This document shows, piece after piece, positions 40,553 through 49,416 of a stretch of DNA of 64,000 bases. The stretch is from DAHUYF01 sp963789275 (GTDB lineage Bacteria > Pseudomonadota > Alphaproteobacteria > ATCC43930 > CGMCC-115725): assembly GCA_963789275.1 (NCBI GenBank), contig CAWBKF010000033.1, positions 186,001 to 250,000 on the forward strand, read 5' to 3'. The position numbers and the translations under genes are program-made. Numbering within the stretch: position 1 is the first letter of the stretch; the number at the start of each line of letters is the position of its first letter. The notes under the pieces were generated by a model that worked only from the letters and a program-made list of their open reading frames with translations, did no database searches and was not told the DNA's origin.

Positions 40553-41743
40553 ATGGCGCAGGGTAATGACGCGGCGGGCACCGCCGCGCCACGGCGACGC
40601 TTCTTCCTGCTGTGGCTCGCCGGCATCGATCTGCGGCTGACCATCCTCGCGGTTCCGCCGGTGCTGCCGCTGATCCATCATGACCTCGCGCTCGACGAGA
40701 AGAGCGTCGCCGCGCTCACCGGCCTGCCGGTGCTGCTGTTCGGCCTCGTCGCCGTGCCGGGCTCGCTGCTGATCGCCCGCATCGGCGCACGCCGCGCCGT
40801 CATCGCGGGGCTGCTGGTGGTGGCGCTCGCCTCGGCGTTGCGCGGGCTCGGCCCGTCGGCGCCGATGCTCTTCGCCATGACCTTCGTGATGGGCGCGGGG
40901 GTGGCGGTCATCCAGCCGGCGTTGCCGGCGCTGGTTGGAAGCTGGTTCGCCGACCGCGTCGGGCGCGCCACCGCCGTCTATGCCAATGGACTGCTCATCG
41001 GCGAGGTGCTGGCGGCGAGCCTCACCCTGACGCTGGTGCTGCCGCTGGTCGGCGGCAGCTGGCAATGGAGCTTCGCCGTCTGGGCCGTGCCGGTACTGGC
41101 GACGGCGCTGCTGTTCCAGCTCGGCACGCCCGAGCTCGCGCCCGGCACGGCACGCATGCCGGCGCGCTGGTGGCCGGACTGGCGCGCCGCGCACACTTGG
41201 CAGCTCGGCCTGCTGCAAGGCGGCGCCTCGGCGCTCTATTTCGCCAGCAACGCCTTCCTGCCGGATTATCTCCATGCCATCGGTCGTCCCGGCCTGGTCA
41301 ACGCCTGCCTGACCGCGCTCAATGCGGGGCAGCTGCCGGCGTCCTTTCTCATCCTCGCTTTCGCCTCCCGCCTTACCGGCCGCAAGCAGCCCTTCATCGC
41401 CGCGTCGCTGCTCGGCCTTCTCGGCCTTGCCGCGCTGCTGCTGCCGGTGCCAGCGGTGATGATCGCCGGCGCGGCGGTCATCGGCTTTGCCGCCGCCTTC
41501 GTCCTCATCCTGACGCTGGCCCTGCCGCCGCTGCTGGCGCCGCACGGCGACGTCCACCGGCTTTCCGCGGGCGTGCTGACGATCAGCTACACCGTCACCT
41601 TCATCGTGCCGTTTCTCGGCGGCGCGGTGTGGGACGCGACCGCGATCACCGCCACCGCCTTCCTGCCTGGCGCCGTCGGCGCGCTGCTGGTGCTGGTGCT
41701 GGCCGCGGCGCTGCGCCCGGTGCAGGCGCGCCGCACTCGCTAG
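40553..41743 (+). CDS. MFS transporter (CynX/NIMT-like)
   Basis: A 396-residue inner-membrane protein with about 12 hydrophobic helices. The cytoplasmic loop between helices 2 and 3 carries a degenerate MFS motif (ARIGARRAV), and the opening RLTILAVPPVLPLIHHDL is like that of CynX/NIMT-type carriers (cyanate, 2-nitroimidazole). The substrate cannot be told. It is followed after 141 bases by a CoA-transferase gene on the same strand, so it might import the acid that transferase activates. The ATG at 40553 has a weak ribosome site. Confidence 0.85.
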   Translation: MAQGNDAAGTAAPRRRFFLLWLAGIDLRLTILAVPPVLPLIHHDLALDEKSVAALTGLPVLLFGLVAVPGSLLIARIGARRAVIAGLLVVALASALRGLGPSAPMLFAMTFVMGAGVAVIQPALPALVGSWFADRVGRATAVYANGLLIGEVLAASLTLTLVLPLVGGSWQWSFAVWAVPVLATALLFQLGTPELAPGTARMPARWWPDWRAAHTWQLGLLQGGASALYFASNAFLPDYLHAIGRPGLVNACLTALNAGQLPASFLILAFASRLTGRKQPFIAASLLGLLGLAALLLPVPAVMIAGAAVIGFAAAFVLILTLALPPLLAPHGDVHRLSAGVLTISYTVTFIVPFLGGAVWDATAITATAFLPGAVGALLVLVLAAALRPVQARRTR

Positions 41744-41884
41744 CGCCGGGGCCTATGTCGCGAAAAGCGTGTCGGGAACATTGGGACGCCTGCGCGAGGC
41801 GCGAGCGCTCCCGGCGAGCACGTGCCTGGGCTGGAAATCCGGGCTAGGCTCCGGCGACAAAAGCGGCAACAGGAGAAACCCGCC

Positions 41885-43045
41885 ATGGCGGAGCTAGCGC
41901 TCGAAGGGCTTCGGGTCATCGACCTCACCTCGCATCTCTCCGGGCCTTACTGCTCGATGCTGCTGGCCGATCACGGCGCCGATGTGATCAAGGTCGAGCG
42001 TCCCGAGGAGGGCGACGATGCCCGGCGCATGCCGCCCTTCGTCAACGGCCAGAGCTCGCCCTTCATGCTGTGGAACCGCAACAAGCGCAGCATCGCGCTC
42101 GACCTCAAGACCGAGCGCGACCGCGACATCTGCCGCGACCTCGCGCGCGGCGCCGATGTCTTCCTGGAGAACTTCAAGCCCGGCACGGCGGCGCGCCTCG
42201 GCCTCGGCTATGACGATCTCGCGGCGCTCAACCCGCGTCTCGTCTATTGCTCGATCTCGGGCTATGGCCAGACCGGGCCCTATAGCGAGCGTCCCGGCTT
42301 CGACCTGATGATGCAGGCGATGAGCGGCATCATGTCGGTCACCGGGCCCGAGGACGGCCCGCCGCACCGGCTGCCGCTCGCCATCTGCGACATCGGCGCC
42401 GGCATGTTCGCGGCGCTCGGCATCTTGACGGCGCTGCAGGCGCGCACGCGCAGCGGCCGCGGCCAGCAGGTCGATACCTCGCTCCACGAGGCCGGCATCG
42501 CCTTCGGGCTTTACGAGGCGGCGCATCTCTTCGCCACCGGCGAGCGGCCGGCGCGGCTCGGCCAGGCGCATCGCGGCGGCGCGCCCTATCAGGTGTTCCG
42601 CACCGCCGATGGCTGGGTGACGATCGGCCCCAACACGCAGCCGCTATGGCGCAAATTCTGCGCCACGATCGGCCGCGACGAGCTGGCGCAGGATGCGCGC
42701 TTCAAGGACAACCCGGCGCGCGTCGCCAACCGCAAGGCGCTGGTGGCGCTGCTGGAGGAGGTGCTGGCGCGGCACGGCACCACCTATTGGGTCGATCTCC
42801 TCACCGCGGCCGGCGTGCCGGTGGGACCGGTCATGACCTATGACGAAGTCTTCGCGGATCCGCAGGTCAAGGCGCGCGAGATGGTGGCGGAGATCGACCA
42901 TCCCGCCGCCGGCCGCATGCGCACGCTCGGCATCCCGGTGAAGCTCTCGGCCACCCCCGGCACGCTCCGCCGCCCGGCGCCGCTTCTCGGCGAGCATGGC
43001 GCCGAGATCCTGGCGGAGCTGCAGGCGCGACGGGCGGGTGGTTAG
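41885..43045 (+). CDS. CaiB/BaiF-family CoA-transferase
   Basis: About 386 residues of the class III CoA-transferase family. VIDLTSHLSGPYCSMLLAD opens the fold, KVERPEEGDD contacts CoA, and the expected catalytic Asp lies in AICDIGAGMF. It differs from the racemase at 21327 (no GHD-NY motif), so a true transferase using succinyl-, formyl- or similar CoA is likely. AGGAG eleven bases before the ATG fixes the start; the in-frame start at 41822 is less likely. It is encoded after the MFS carrier and may activate the acid that carrier imports. Confidence 0.87.
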   Translation: MAELALEGLRVIDLTSHLSGPYCSMLLADHGADVIKVERPEEGDDARRMPPFVNGQSSPFMLWNRNKRSIALDLKTERDRDICRDLARGADVFLENFKPGTAARLGLGYDDLAALNPRLVYCSISGYGQTGPYSERPGFDLMMQAMSGIMSVTGPEDGPPHRLPLAICDIGAGMFAALGILTALQARTRSGRGQQVDTSLHEAGIAFGLYEAAHLFATGERPARLGQAHRGGAPYQVFRTADGWVTIGPNTQPLWRKFCATIGRDELAQDARFKDNPARVANRKALVALLEEVLARHGTTYWVDLLTAAGVPVGPVMTYDEVFADPQVKAREMVAEIDHPAAGRMRTLGIPVKLSATPGTLRRPAPLLGEHGAEILAELQARRAGG

Positions 43046-43201
43046 ACACCTGCGGCCTTTGCCAATCTCATGGATTGAGCCGAGCGAGTTGGTCTAAGCT
43101 TCGGCCAAAGGCCGTGACCGTAATCGCCTCGCAGGGTTGCATGCGGCGGGAAAAAACAATCAGACCGGACATCATCCGGCCGACAGCGCAGGGGAGGAGC
43201 G

Positions 43202-46200
43202 ATGCTCGGGCCGTGGCTTGTCTCGATCACGGCGCTCGGTTATCTCGGGCTGCTTTTCGCCATCGCCTTTTATGGCGATCGCCATGCGGCGCACTGGCGG
43301 AGCGGCGCGAAGGAGCCGGTGATCTACGCGCTGTCGCTGGCGATCTATTGCACCTCCTGGACCTATTACGGCAGCGTCGGCCGCGCGGCGACGGTCGGCA
43401 GCGACTTCGTCCTCATCTATATCGGTCCGGTGCTGATGCTGCTGCTGGGCTACCCGCTCCTGCGCAAGGTCCTGCACATCGCGCGCGCCAACAACGTCAC
43501 CTCGATCGCCGACTTCATCGGTGCCCGCTTCGGCAAGAGCCAGGCGGTGGCGGCGCTGGCCACGATCATCGCCGTCGTCGGCGTCCTGCCCTATATCGCG
43601 CTGCAATTGCAGGCCGTGACACTGAGCTTCGACGCTCTGGTCTTCGCGAACGACGGGTCGGTGCCCGTGCATGCGCCGCCGCTCTGGCGCGATACCGCGC
43701 TTTATGTCGCGCTGACCATGGCCGCGTTTTCGATTCTGTTCGGCGTCAGGCATGTGCATGCCAGCGAGCGCCATCACGGCATGATCATCGCGATCGCCTT
43801 TGAATCGCTGGTCAAGCTCGGGGCGTTTCTCGCGGTCGGGATCTTCGTCACCTTCGGCATGTTCGCCGGACCCGCCGATCTGACGCGGCGGCTGGCGGCC
43901 AATTCGACACTGGCCACCACCCTCTCCCACACCAACTTCCAGCCCGCCTGGCTGGCGATCACGCTGCTGGCCGCCTTCTCCTTCATCTGCCTGCCGCGTC
44001 AATTCCACGTCGCCGTCGTCGAGAGCGGCCGGCCGACGAATCTGCGCATGGCGGTCTGGCTGTTCCCGCTCTACCTCCTCGCCATCAACCTCTTCGTGCC
44101 GGCGATCGCAGCGGCCGGGCTCCTGAGCTTCAACGGCGGCACGCTTCCGGATCTTTTCGTGTTGCTGCTGCCGATGTCGGCGCATCAGTCGGCGCTGTCG
44201 CTGGCGGTATTCATCGGCGGCCTCTCCGCCTCCACCAGCATGGTCATCGTCGAGTGCGTGGCTCTCAGCACGATGATCTGCAACGAGCTCGTCGTCCCGG
44301 CCCTGCTCCGCGGCAGGGCGCTGCGCCCGGCGGGTAGCGCCGCGATGGGCGGCCTCATCCTGACCATCCGACGCATCGCCATCATCGTCACCCTGCTCGC
44401 GGCCTATCTCTATCATGCGGCCATCGGCGACCGCTATCCGCTCGCCTCGATCGGCTTGATCTCGTTCTGCGCCGTGGCGCAGTTCGCGCCCGCCCTCCTC
44501 GCCGGCATCTATTGGCGCGGAGCCCATCGCCTCGGCGCGCTTGCCGGCATGGGCGGCGGCGCGCTGGTCTGGGCCTACGCCGTGCTGCTGCCGTCGCTTT
44601 CCGAAGCCGGATGGCTCTCGCCCATCAGCGCAGGATCGCTGCCGCCGATGCTCGCCCGGCTCGACCCGCTGACGAACGGCGTGCTGTGGAGCCTGCTGGT
44701 CAATACCGGCCTGCTGATCGGCGTGTCACTGCTCGCCCGGCATCGCGACCGCGATCGCCAGCAGGCCGAGGCCTTCGTCGCGGGCGAGGAATGGCCCGAT
44801 GCGGCGCCGCCGGAGAGTTTCGGCGGCACCGCCGCCTTCGACGATCTCAAAGGTCTCGCGGTGCGGATCCTTGGCAGCGAGCGGGCGGAGCGCGCCTTCG
44901 CCGGTGCGGTCGCCGCCTATCGCGGCAAGGAGCTTGCGGCGTTCGCCGAGCGGCTGATGAGCGGCGCCATCGGCGCGGCCTCGGCCCGCATCATGGTCGC
45001 CGCCGTCTTGCGGCGCCACCACGCTTCGTTCGGGACGAGGCGGCGGCTGCTGAACGAGGCATCGGAGGCCATCCTCTTCAACCGCGATCTGCTGCGCGCG
45101 ACGCTCGAGAACACCAGCCAGGGCATCGGCATGTTCGATCCCGCGCTTCGGCTCGCCGCGTGGAATCGCCGCCTGCTCGAGCTGCTGGGCATTCCCGAGG
45201 ATCTCGCGCAATTCGGCACGCCGCTCGCCGACATCGCCAGCAGCCCGCAGCGGCGCAACGCCGAGACCTGCCTCGACCTCGCGATGCTGCTGGGAGATCA
45301 GGATGATGTCGACCGCCGCGCGCGGCCGCACACCTATCAACGGCGCAGGGCCGATCGGCGGGTGCTCGAGCTCCAGACCAATCCGATGCCGGCCGGCGGC
45401 TTCGTGCTGGTTTGCACCGACATCACCGATTCGGTCCAGACGCTGGAGGCGTTGCGCGACAGCGAACGGCGCATGCGCGTCTACACCGACAACGTTCCCG
45501 TGCTGATCACCTATGTCGACCGGGAAGAGCGCTATCGCTTCACCAATGAGCCCTACCAGAAGGCCTTGGGGCAGCCCGGCGCCGTTGTCATCGGGCGGAC
45601 GCTGAGGCAGGTATTGGGCGAAGACCGCTACCGTCGCTTGAAGGATCACATCGACGGCGCGCTGGCTGGGCAGCGCCGCAGCTTCGAGATCGAGTTTCCG
45701 CACAGCGCCATCGAGATCGCTCGCGGAACCTATATCCCCCATGTCGACGAAGCCGGCGCGGTCATCGGCTTCTTCACGCTCTATCAGGACATCACGGAGC
45801 AGCGCCACGCCGAGCGCGTGCTGCGAGAGGCCAACGAGATGCTGGAACTGCGTGTGGCCGAACGGACGCGCGAGCTCACCTTGTTGAACGAACAGCTCGC
45901 GCAAGCCAAGCTCACCGCCGATGCCGCGAGCGTCGGCAAGACGCGATTCCTGGCAGCCGCCAGCCACGACCTGCTGCAGCCGCTCCATGTCTCGAGGATC
46001 TTGACGGGCGCCCTGGCCGAACGCTGCCGCGGCCCGAAGACGCTCTCTCTGGTGCGGCAGGTCGACCAGGCGCTGGGCGCCATCGACGCGCTGCTGCAGA
46101 CGCTGCTGGATATATCGAAGCTCGATGCCGGCGCGCTCCGGCCGCAACCGCGCGCGGTCAATATCGGCGAGATCCTTGCCAGCGTCGCGGCATCCTTTGA

Positions 46201-47077
46201 GCCGCTGGCACACCAGCGCGGCCTGCGGCTGCGCGTCGCCGCCTCGAGCGCGGTCGTCGTGACGGACCCGACCCTGCTGCATCGCATCCTGCAAAATTTC
46301 CTGTCGAATGCCGTGCGCTATACGCGCAGCGGCGGCGTGCTGCTCGGCTGCCGCCGCTGCCGGGGCCGCATCGCGGTGGAGGTCTGGGACACCGGCGTCG
46401 GCGTCGCTGAAGACGAGCTGGGCGTGATCTTCGAGGAATTCCGGCGCGGCACCGCGACCGATGCGGACACGCCGCCCGGACTGGGCTTGGGACTGGCGAT
46501 CGTCGATCGGATCGCGCGGATGCTCGAGCATCCGGTCGCCGTTCGATCCTGGCCGGGCCGCGGCAGCATGTTTTCCGTCTCGCTCCCGGCCGGCAGCGCC
46601 GCCGTCCCGGTCCTGGCGCCCGCCGCCGAGACGCGCAGCCGCAATTCGCTGGCCGGCAAGATCGTGTTGTGCGTCGACAACGAGCCCTCCGTCCTGGTGG
46701 CGATGCGCACGCTGCTGGAAGGCTGGTCTTGCGAGGTCCTGACCGCGTTGGATGCGGAGTCCGCGCGGCGGGAAATGCGCGGCGGCACGATCGTGCCGGA
46801 CGTCATCCTCATGGACTATCATCTCAAGGGCGATCTGACGGGGCTTTCGGCGCTCGATACGATATCGCTCGATATCGGCAGGCCGGTGGCAGCGATCCTG
46901 GTCACGGCGAACTATACCGATGCCGTGCGCGACGCGGCCCAGGCACGGGGATATCCGGTCCTGCACAAGCCGGTGAGACCCGGTGCGCTACGCGCGCTGA
47001 TGGCACAATTGACGGCAAGCCGGCAACGCGGCCAACCGCGCGCCGACCTCGAGGTCAGCGGGTCGGCTTACGTGTAA
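43202..47077 (+). CDS. hybrid sensor histidine kinase with sodium:solute-symporter-type membrane domain
   Basis: A 1291-residue inner-membrane protein. Residues 1 to about 500 are an SSS/PutP-like 12-13 helix module, like CbrA and MxtR. Then come a short linker, PAS domains (about 620-870), a coiled coil (VAERTRELTLLNEQLAQA), a HisKA box with His922 (AAASHDLLQPLH), the ATPase domain (NFLSNAVRYTR and GLGLGLAIVDR) and a C-terminal receiver with Asp1205 (LMDYHLKGD). The symporter-like part may sense, or transport, a carboxylate or amino acid. The GGGAGGAG before ATG is strong. It meets the LuxR-type regulator gene tail to tail with a 23-base overlap; an MHS carrier lies beyond. Related kinases regulate carbon use and PQQ-linked alcohol oxidation. 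Confidence 0.9.
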   Translation: MLGPWLVSITALGYLGLLFAIAFYGDRHAAHWRSGAKEPVIYALSLAIYCTSWTYYGSVGRAATVGSDFVLIYIGPVLMLLLGYPLLRKVLHIARANNVTSIADFIGARFGKSQAVAALATIIAVVGVLPYIALQLQAVTLSFDALVFANDGSVPVHAPPLWRDTALYVALTMAAFSILFGVRHVHASERHHGMIIAIAFESLVKLGAFLAVGIFVTFGMFAGPADLTRRLAANSTLATTLSHTNFQPAWLAITLLAAFSFICLPRQFHVAVVESGRPTNLRMAVWLFPLYLLAINLFVPAIAAAGLLSFNGGTLPDLFVLLLPMSAHQSALSLAVFIGGLSASTSMVIVECVALSTMICNELVVPALLRGRALRPAGSAAMGGLILTIRRIAIIVTLLAAYLYHAAIGDRYPLASIGLISFCAVAQFAPALLAGIYWRGAHRLGALAGMGGGALVWAYAVLLPSLSEAGWLSPISAGSLPPMLARLDPLTNGVLWSLLVNTGLLIGVSLLARHRDRDRQQAEAFVAGEEWPDAAPPESFGGTAAFDDLKGLAVRILGSERAERAFAGAVAAYRGKELAAFAERLMSGAIGAASARIMVAAVLRRHHASFGTRRRLLNEASEAILFNRDLLRATLENTSQGIGMFDPALRLAAWNRRLLELLGIPEDLAQFGTPLADIASSPQRRNAETCLDLAMLLGDQDDVDRRARPHTYQRRRADRRVLELQTNPMPAGGFVLVCTDITDSVQTLEALRDSERRMRVYTDNVPVLITYVDREERYRFTNEPYQKALGQPGAVVIGRTLRQVLGEDRYRRLKDHIDGALAGQRRSFEIEFPHSAIEIARGTYIPHVDEAGAVIGFFTLYQDITEQRHAERVLREANEMLELRVAERTRELTLLNEQLAQAKLTADAASVGKTRFLAAASHDLLQPLHVSRILTGALAERCRGPKTLSLVRQVDQALGAIDALLQTLLDISKLDAGALRPQPRAVNIGEILASVAASFEPLAHQRGLRLRVAASSAVVVTDPTLLHRILQNFLSNAVRYTRSGGVLLGCRRCRGRIAVEVWDTGVGVAEDELGVIFEEFRRGTATDADTPPGLGLGLAIVDRIARMLEHPVAVRSWPGRGSMFSVSLPAGSAAVPVLAPAAETRSRNSLAGKIVLCVDNEPSVLVAMRTLLEGWSCEVLTALDAESARREMRGGTIVPDVILMDYHLKGDLTGLSALDTISLDIGRPVAAILVTANYTDAVRDAAQARGYPVLHKPVRPGALRALMAQLTASRQRGQPRADLEVSGSAYV

Positions 47078-47708
47078 GAGCCGGGCTCAACCGCCGCGCG
47101 ACGATGACGGCCTGGGTGCGGCTGTGAACCCCGAGCTTGCGAAAGATCTGCGACAGATGCGCCTTGATCGTCGCCTCGGTCACGCTCAGCTCGAAGGCGA
47201 TCTGCTTGTTGAACTTGCCATCCGACAACAGGTCGAGAACGCGGCGCTGCTGCGGCGTGAGCTCGGCGACGCGCGCCACGATCTCCGCATCCGCCGCCGG
47301 TTGCGGCTCCTGCGCGGAGGCGGGCAGCCAGAGATCGCCGGCGAGGACCGCCCTAACCGCCTCGCCGATGGCGCCGACGGGCGCCGATTTCGGGAGAAAG
47401 CCGGACGCACCGAACTCGATCACCTGGCGTATCGTCGACGGATCCTCGCTTGCCGACACGACCAGGATCGGCACCGCCGGGAAATCCGCCCTGAGCCCGG
47501 CAAGGCCGAGCGCGCCGTTCATTCCGGGCATGTTGAGGTCGAGCAGCAGCAGGTCGATGTCGGTCGCCGCCAGCGCCAGCCTCGCCGCTGACAGCGATCC
47601 CGCCTCGGTGACCCGGCAGCCGGCGCCGAGCACCTGGCCCAGCGCTTCGGCAAGGGCTCGCCTCACCATCGGATGATCGTCTGCAATCATGACGCTGGTG
47701 TGGTTCAC
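47055..47708 (-). CDS. LuxR/NarL-family response regulator
   Basis: About 217 residues from a GTG: receiver domain with Asp10/Asp11 and phosphoacceptor Asp57 (LLLLDLNMPGM), then a LuxR HTH (about 150-210; LTPQQRRVLDLLSDGKFNKQIA, IKAHLSQIFRKLGVHSRTQAV). The type matches ErdR/AgmR-like regulators that partner with symporter-type hybrid kinases in Pseudomonas. It is convergent with the kinase gene (23-base overlap) and divergent from the MHS carrier. The frame extends to 47783 but lacks a good start there; ATG at 47690 is another possibility. Confidence 0.87.
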   Translation of the reverse strand: MNHTSVMIADDHPMVRRALAEALGQVLGAGCRVTEAGSLSAARLALAATDIDLLLLDLNMPGMNGALGLAGLRADFPAVPILVVSASEDPSTIRQVIEFGASGFLPKSAPVGAIGEAVRAVLAGDLWLPASAQEPQPAADAEIVARVAELTPQQRRVLDLLSDGKFNKQIAFELSVTEATIKAHLSQIFRKLGVHSRTQAVIVARRLSPALTRKPTR

Positions 47709-47839
47709 AGGGCCTGCCGGCAGCGATCCGCGGGAGCGCCATTGTCTTCTTGCCGCGGCAGCAGAACAAGCCGTCCCGCTCAACTTAGACGAAAGTCGAA
47801 GATCATCTCACGGGCGCCTCTTGCTAAGGTATGAGGATA

Positions 47840-47858
47840 TTGCCGCGTTTGTCGGCAA
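47840..47858. promoter_or_regulatory. inverted repeat upstream of the MHS carrier gene
   Basis: TTGCCG-N7-CGGCAA, 42 bases before the carrier start and between it and the divergent LuxR-type gene. A candidate binding site for that regulator; the match is short, so confidence is low. Confidence 0.35.
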
Positions 47859-47900
47859 GTAGATGGGTTGGATCGACGCACAACAAATCAGGGGACGTCC

Positions 47901-49265
47901 ATGTCTGTGGCAGCGGCGGCGGGTCGCGGGGCGGCCAGCAAGCAAAGTCTCAGTTTCATCATCGGGGCATCCTCGGTCGGCACGCTGATCGAGTGGTACG
48001 ACTTTTACCTCTACGGCGTTCTGGCCCTGTTCTTCAGCAAGCACTTCTTCTCGCCCAGCATGGACCCGACGGTCGCCCTGATCGCCAGTCTCTTCGTGTT
48101 CTGGACGGGGTTCCTCGTGCGCCCCTTCGGCGCCATCGTCTTCGGCCATCTCGGCGATCTCATCGGCCGCAAATTCACCTTCATGCTGACCTTGCTGCTG
48201 ATGGGGGCGTCGACCTTCGTCGTGGGATTGCTGCCGGGCTATGACGTCATCGGCACGCTGGCGCCGATCCTGCTGGTCGCCATGCGCGTGCTGCAAGGGC
48301 TGGCGCTGGGCGGCGAGTATGGCGGTGCCGCGACCTATGTCGCCGAGCACGCGCCCGACAGCCAGCGCGGCTTCTACACCTCCTGGATCCAGACCACGGC
48401 GACGATGGGCATCGTGCTGGCGCTGCTGGTGATCCTGGTCTGCCGGCTCGCCCTGGGCGACCAGGCGTTCGGCGATTGGGGCTGGCGCTTGCCGTTCCTG
48501 ATCTCGGCGGTGCTGGTGCTGCTGTCGGTCTACATCCGCTTGAAGCTCGCGGAATCGCCGCTCTACGCCCGGCTCAAGCAACAGGGCAAGACCTCGAGCA
48601 ATCCCGCGCTCGAGAGCTTCGGCAGCGGCAAGAACTGGGGCCTCATCCTGCTCGCGCTCTTCGGCGCCACCGCCCCCGAAGGCGTCGTCTGGTACACCGG
48701 CCAGTTCTACGCGCTCTTCTACATGACCGCCGTGCTCAAGATTAACTACGTCACGGTCTACATCATCTTCATGATCGCGCTCACCGCTGGGGCGCCTTTC
48801 TTCCTGGTCTTCGGCGCGCTCTCCGACAAGATCGGCCGGCGCAACATCATGACGCTCGGCTTCGCGCTCGCGGTGATCAGCTATTGGCCGGTCTTCAGCT
48901 GGTTCACCGCCTTCAAGGACAACCCGGTCGTCCTGACGATCATGGTCTTCTACTTGGTGATCCTGGTCACCATGGTGTACGGGCCGATCGCGGCGTTCCT
49001 GGTCGAGCTGTTCCCGGCGCGCATCCGCTACACCTCGATGTCGCTGCCCTATCACATCGGCAACGGCGTGTTCGGCGGCCTCGTTCCGGCGGCGGGCGCC
49101 TCGATCGCGGCGATGACCGGCGTGGCGCTGGGCGGGCTGCTCTATCCCATGGGAATTGCGGCGCTCGGCGTCGTCGTCAGCCTCGCCGGGATGCGCGAGC
49201 CGACGCATGGGGTCAAGATCTGGAATGAGGTCGGCGGCCAGCCGCTGGTGCCGGACCTGCCCTAG
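47901..49265 (+). CDS. MHS-family MFS transporter (metabolite:H+ symporter)
   Basis: About 454 residues with 12 helices. The MHS signatures are present: GTLIEWYDFYLYG at the start, GHLGDLIGRKFTF between helices 2 and 3, and LQGLALGGEYGGAATYVAEHAP in helix 4. Members carry 2-oxoglutarate, citrate, shikimate, proline/betaine or short-chain carboxylates with protons. AGGGGAC before the ATG at 47901 sets the start. It is divergent from the LuxR-type regulator and near the symporter-type kinase, so it probably imports the compound that system senses. A terminator-like hairpin follows. Confidence 0.9.
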   Translation: MSVAAAAGRGAASKQSLSFIIGASSVGTLIEWYDFYLYGVLALFFSKHFFSPSMDPTVALIASLFVFWTGFLVRPFGAIVFGHLGDLIGRKFTFMLTLLLMGASTFVVGLLPGYDVIGTLAPILLVAMRVLQGLALGGEYGGAATYVAEHAPDSQRGFYTSWIQTTATMGIVLALLVILVCRLALGDQAFGDWGWRLPFLISAVLVLLSVYIRLKLAESPLYARLKQQGKTSSNPALESFGSGKNWGLILLALFGATAPEGVVWYTGQFYALFYMTAVLKINYVTVYIIFMIALTAGAPFFLVFGALSDKIGRRNIMTLGFALAVISYWPVFSWFTAFKDNPVVLTIMVFYLVILVTMVYGPIAAFLVELFPARIRYTSMSLPYHIGNGVFGGLVPAAGASIAAMTGVALGGLLYPMGIAALGVVVSLAGMREPTHGVKIWNEVGGQPLVPDLP

Positions 49266-49280
49266 CCCAGGCGACATAAC

Positions 49281-49310
49281 AGCGGCCCCGGCGGCGACGC
49301 CGGGGTCGCT
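49281..49310 (+). terminator. hairpin terminator after the MHS carrier gene
   Basis: A 13-base stem (AGCGGCCCCGGCG with CGCCGGGGTCGCT, one G-U pair) and a four-base loop, 15 bases after the stop codon, with no clear T tract. Confidence 0.6.
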
Positions 49311-49416
49311 CGCCTCCGGACGAGCGAAGCGCTTAACGGATTATTAGCCGCAATCCACGAGTTTCAACGATGCAGGTGGCGCCCTCCGCTCAAGGGCGTC
49401 ACGGGAGTTTCGTGAG

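Noticed and set aside
44726..46966. 746-codon minus-strand frame across the hybrid kinase
   Set aside because: Mirror frame of the kinase gene, whose domains are all intact on the plus strand.
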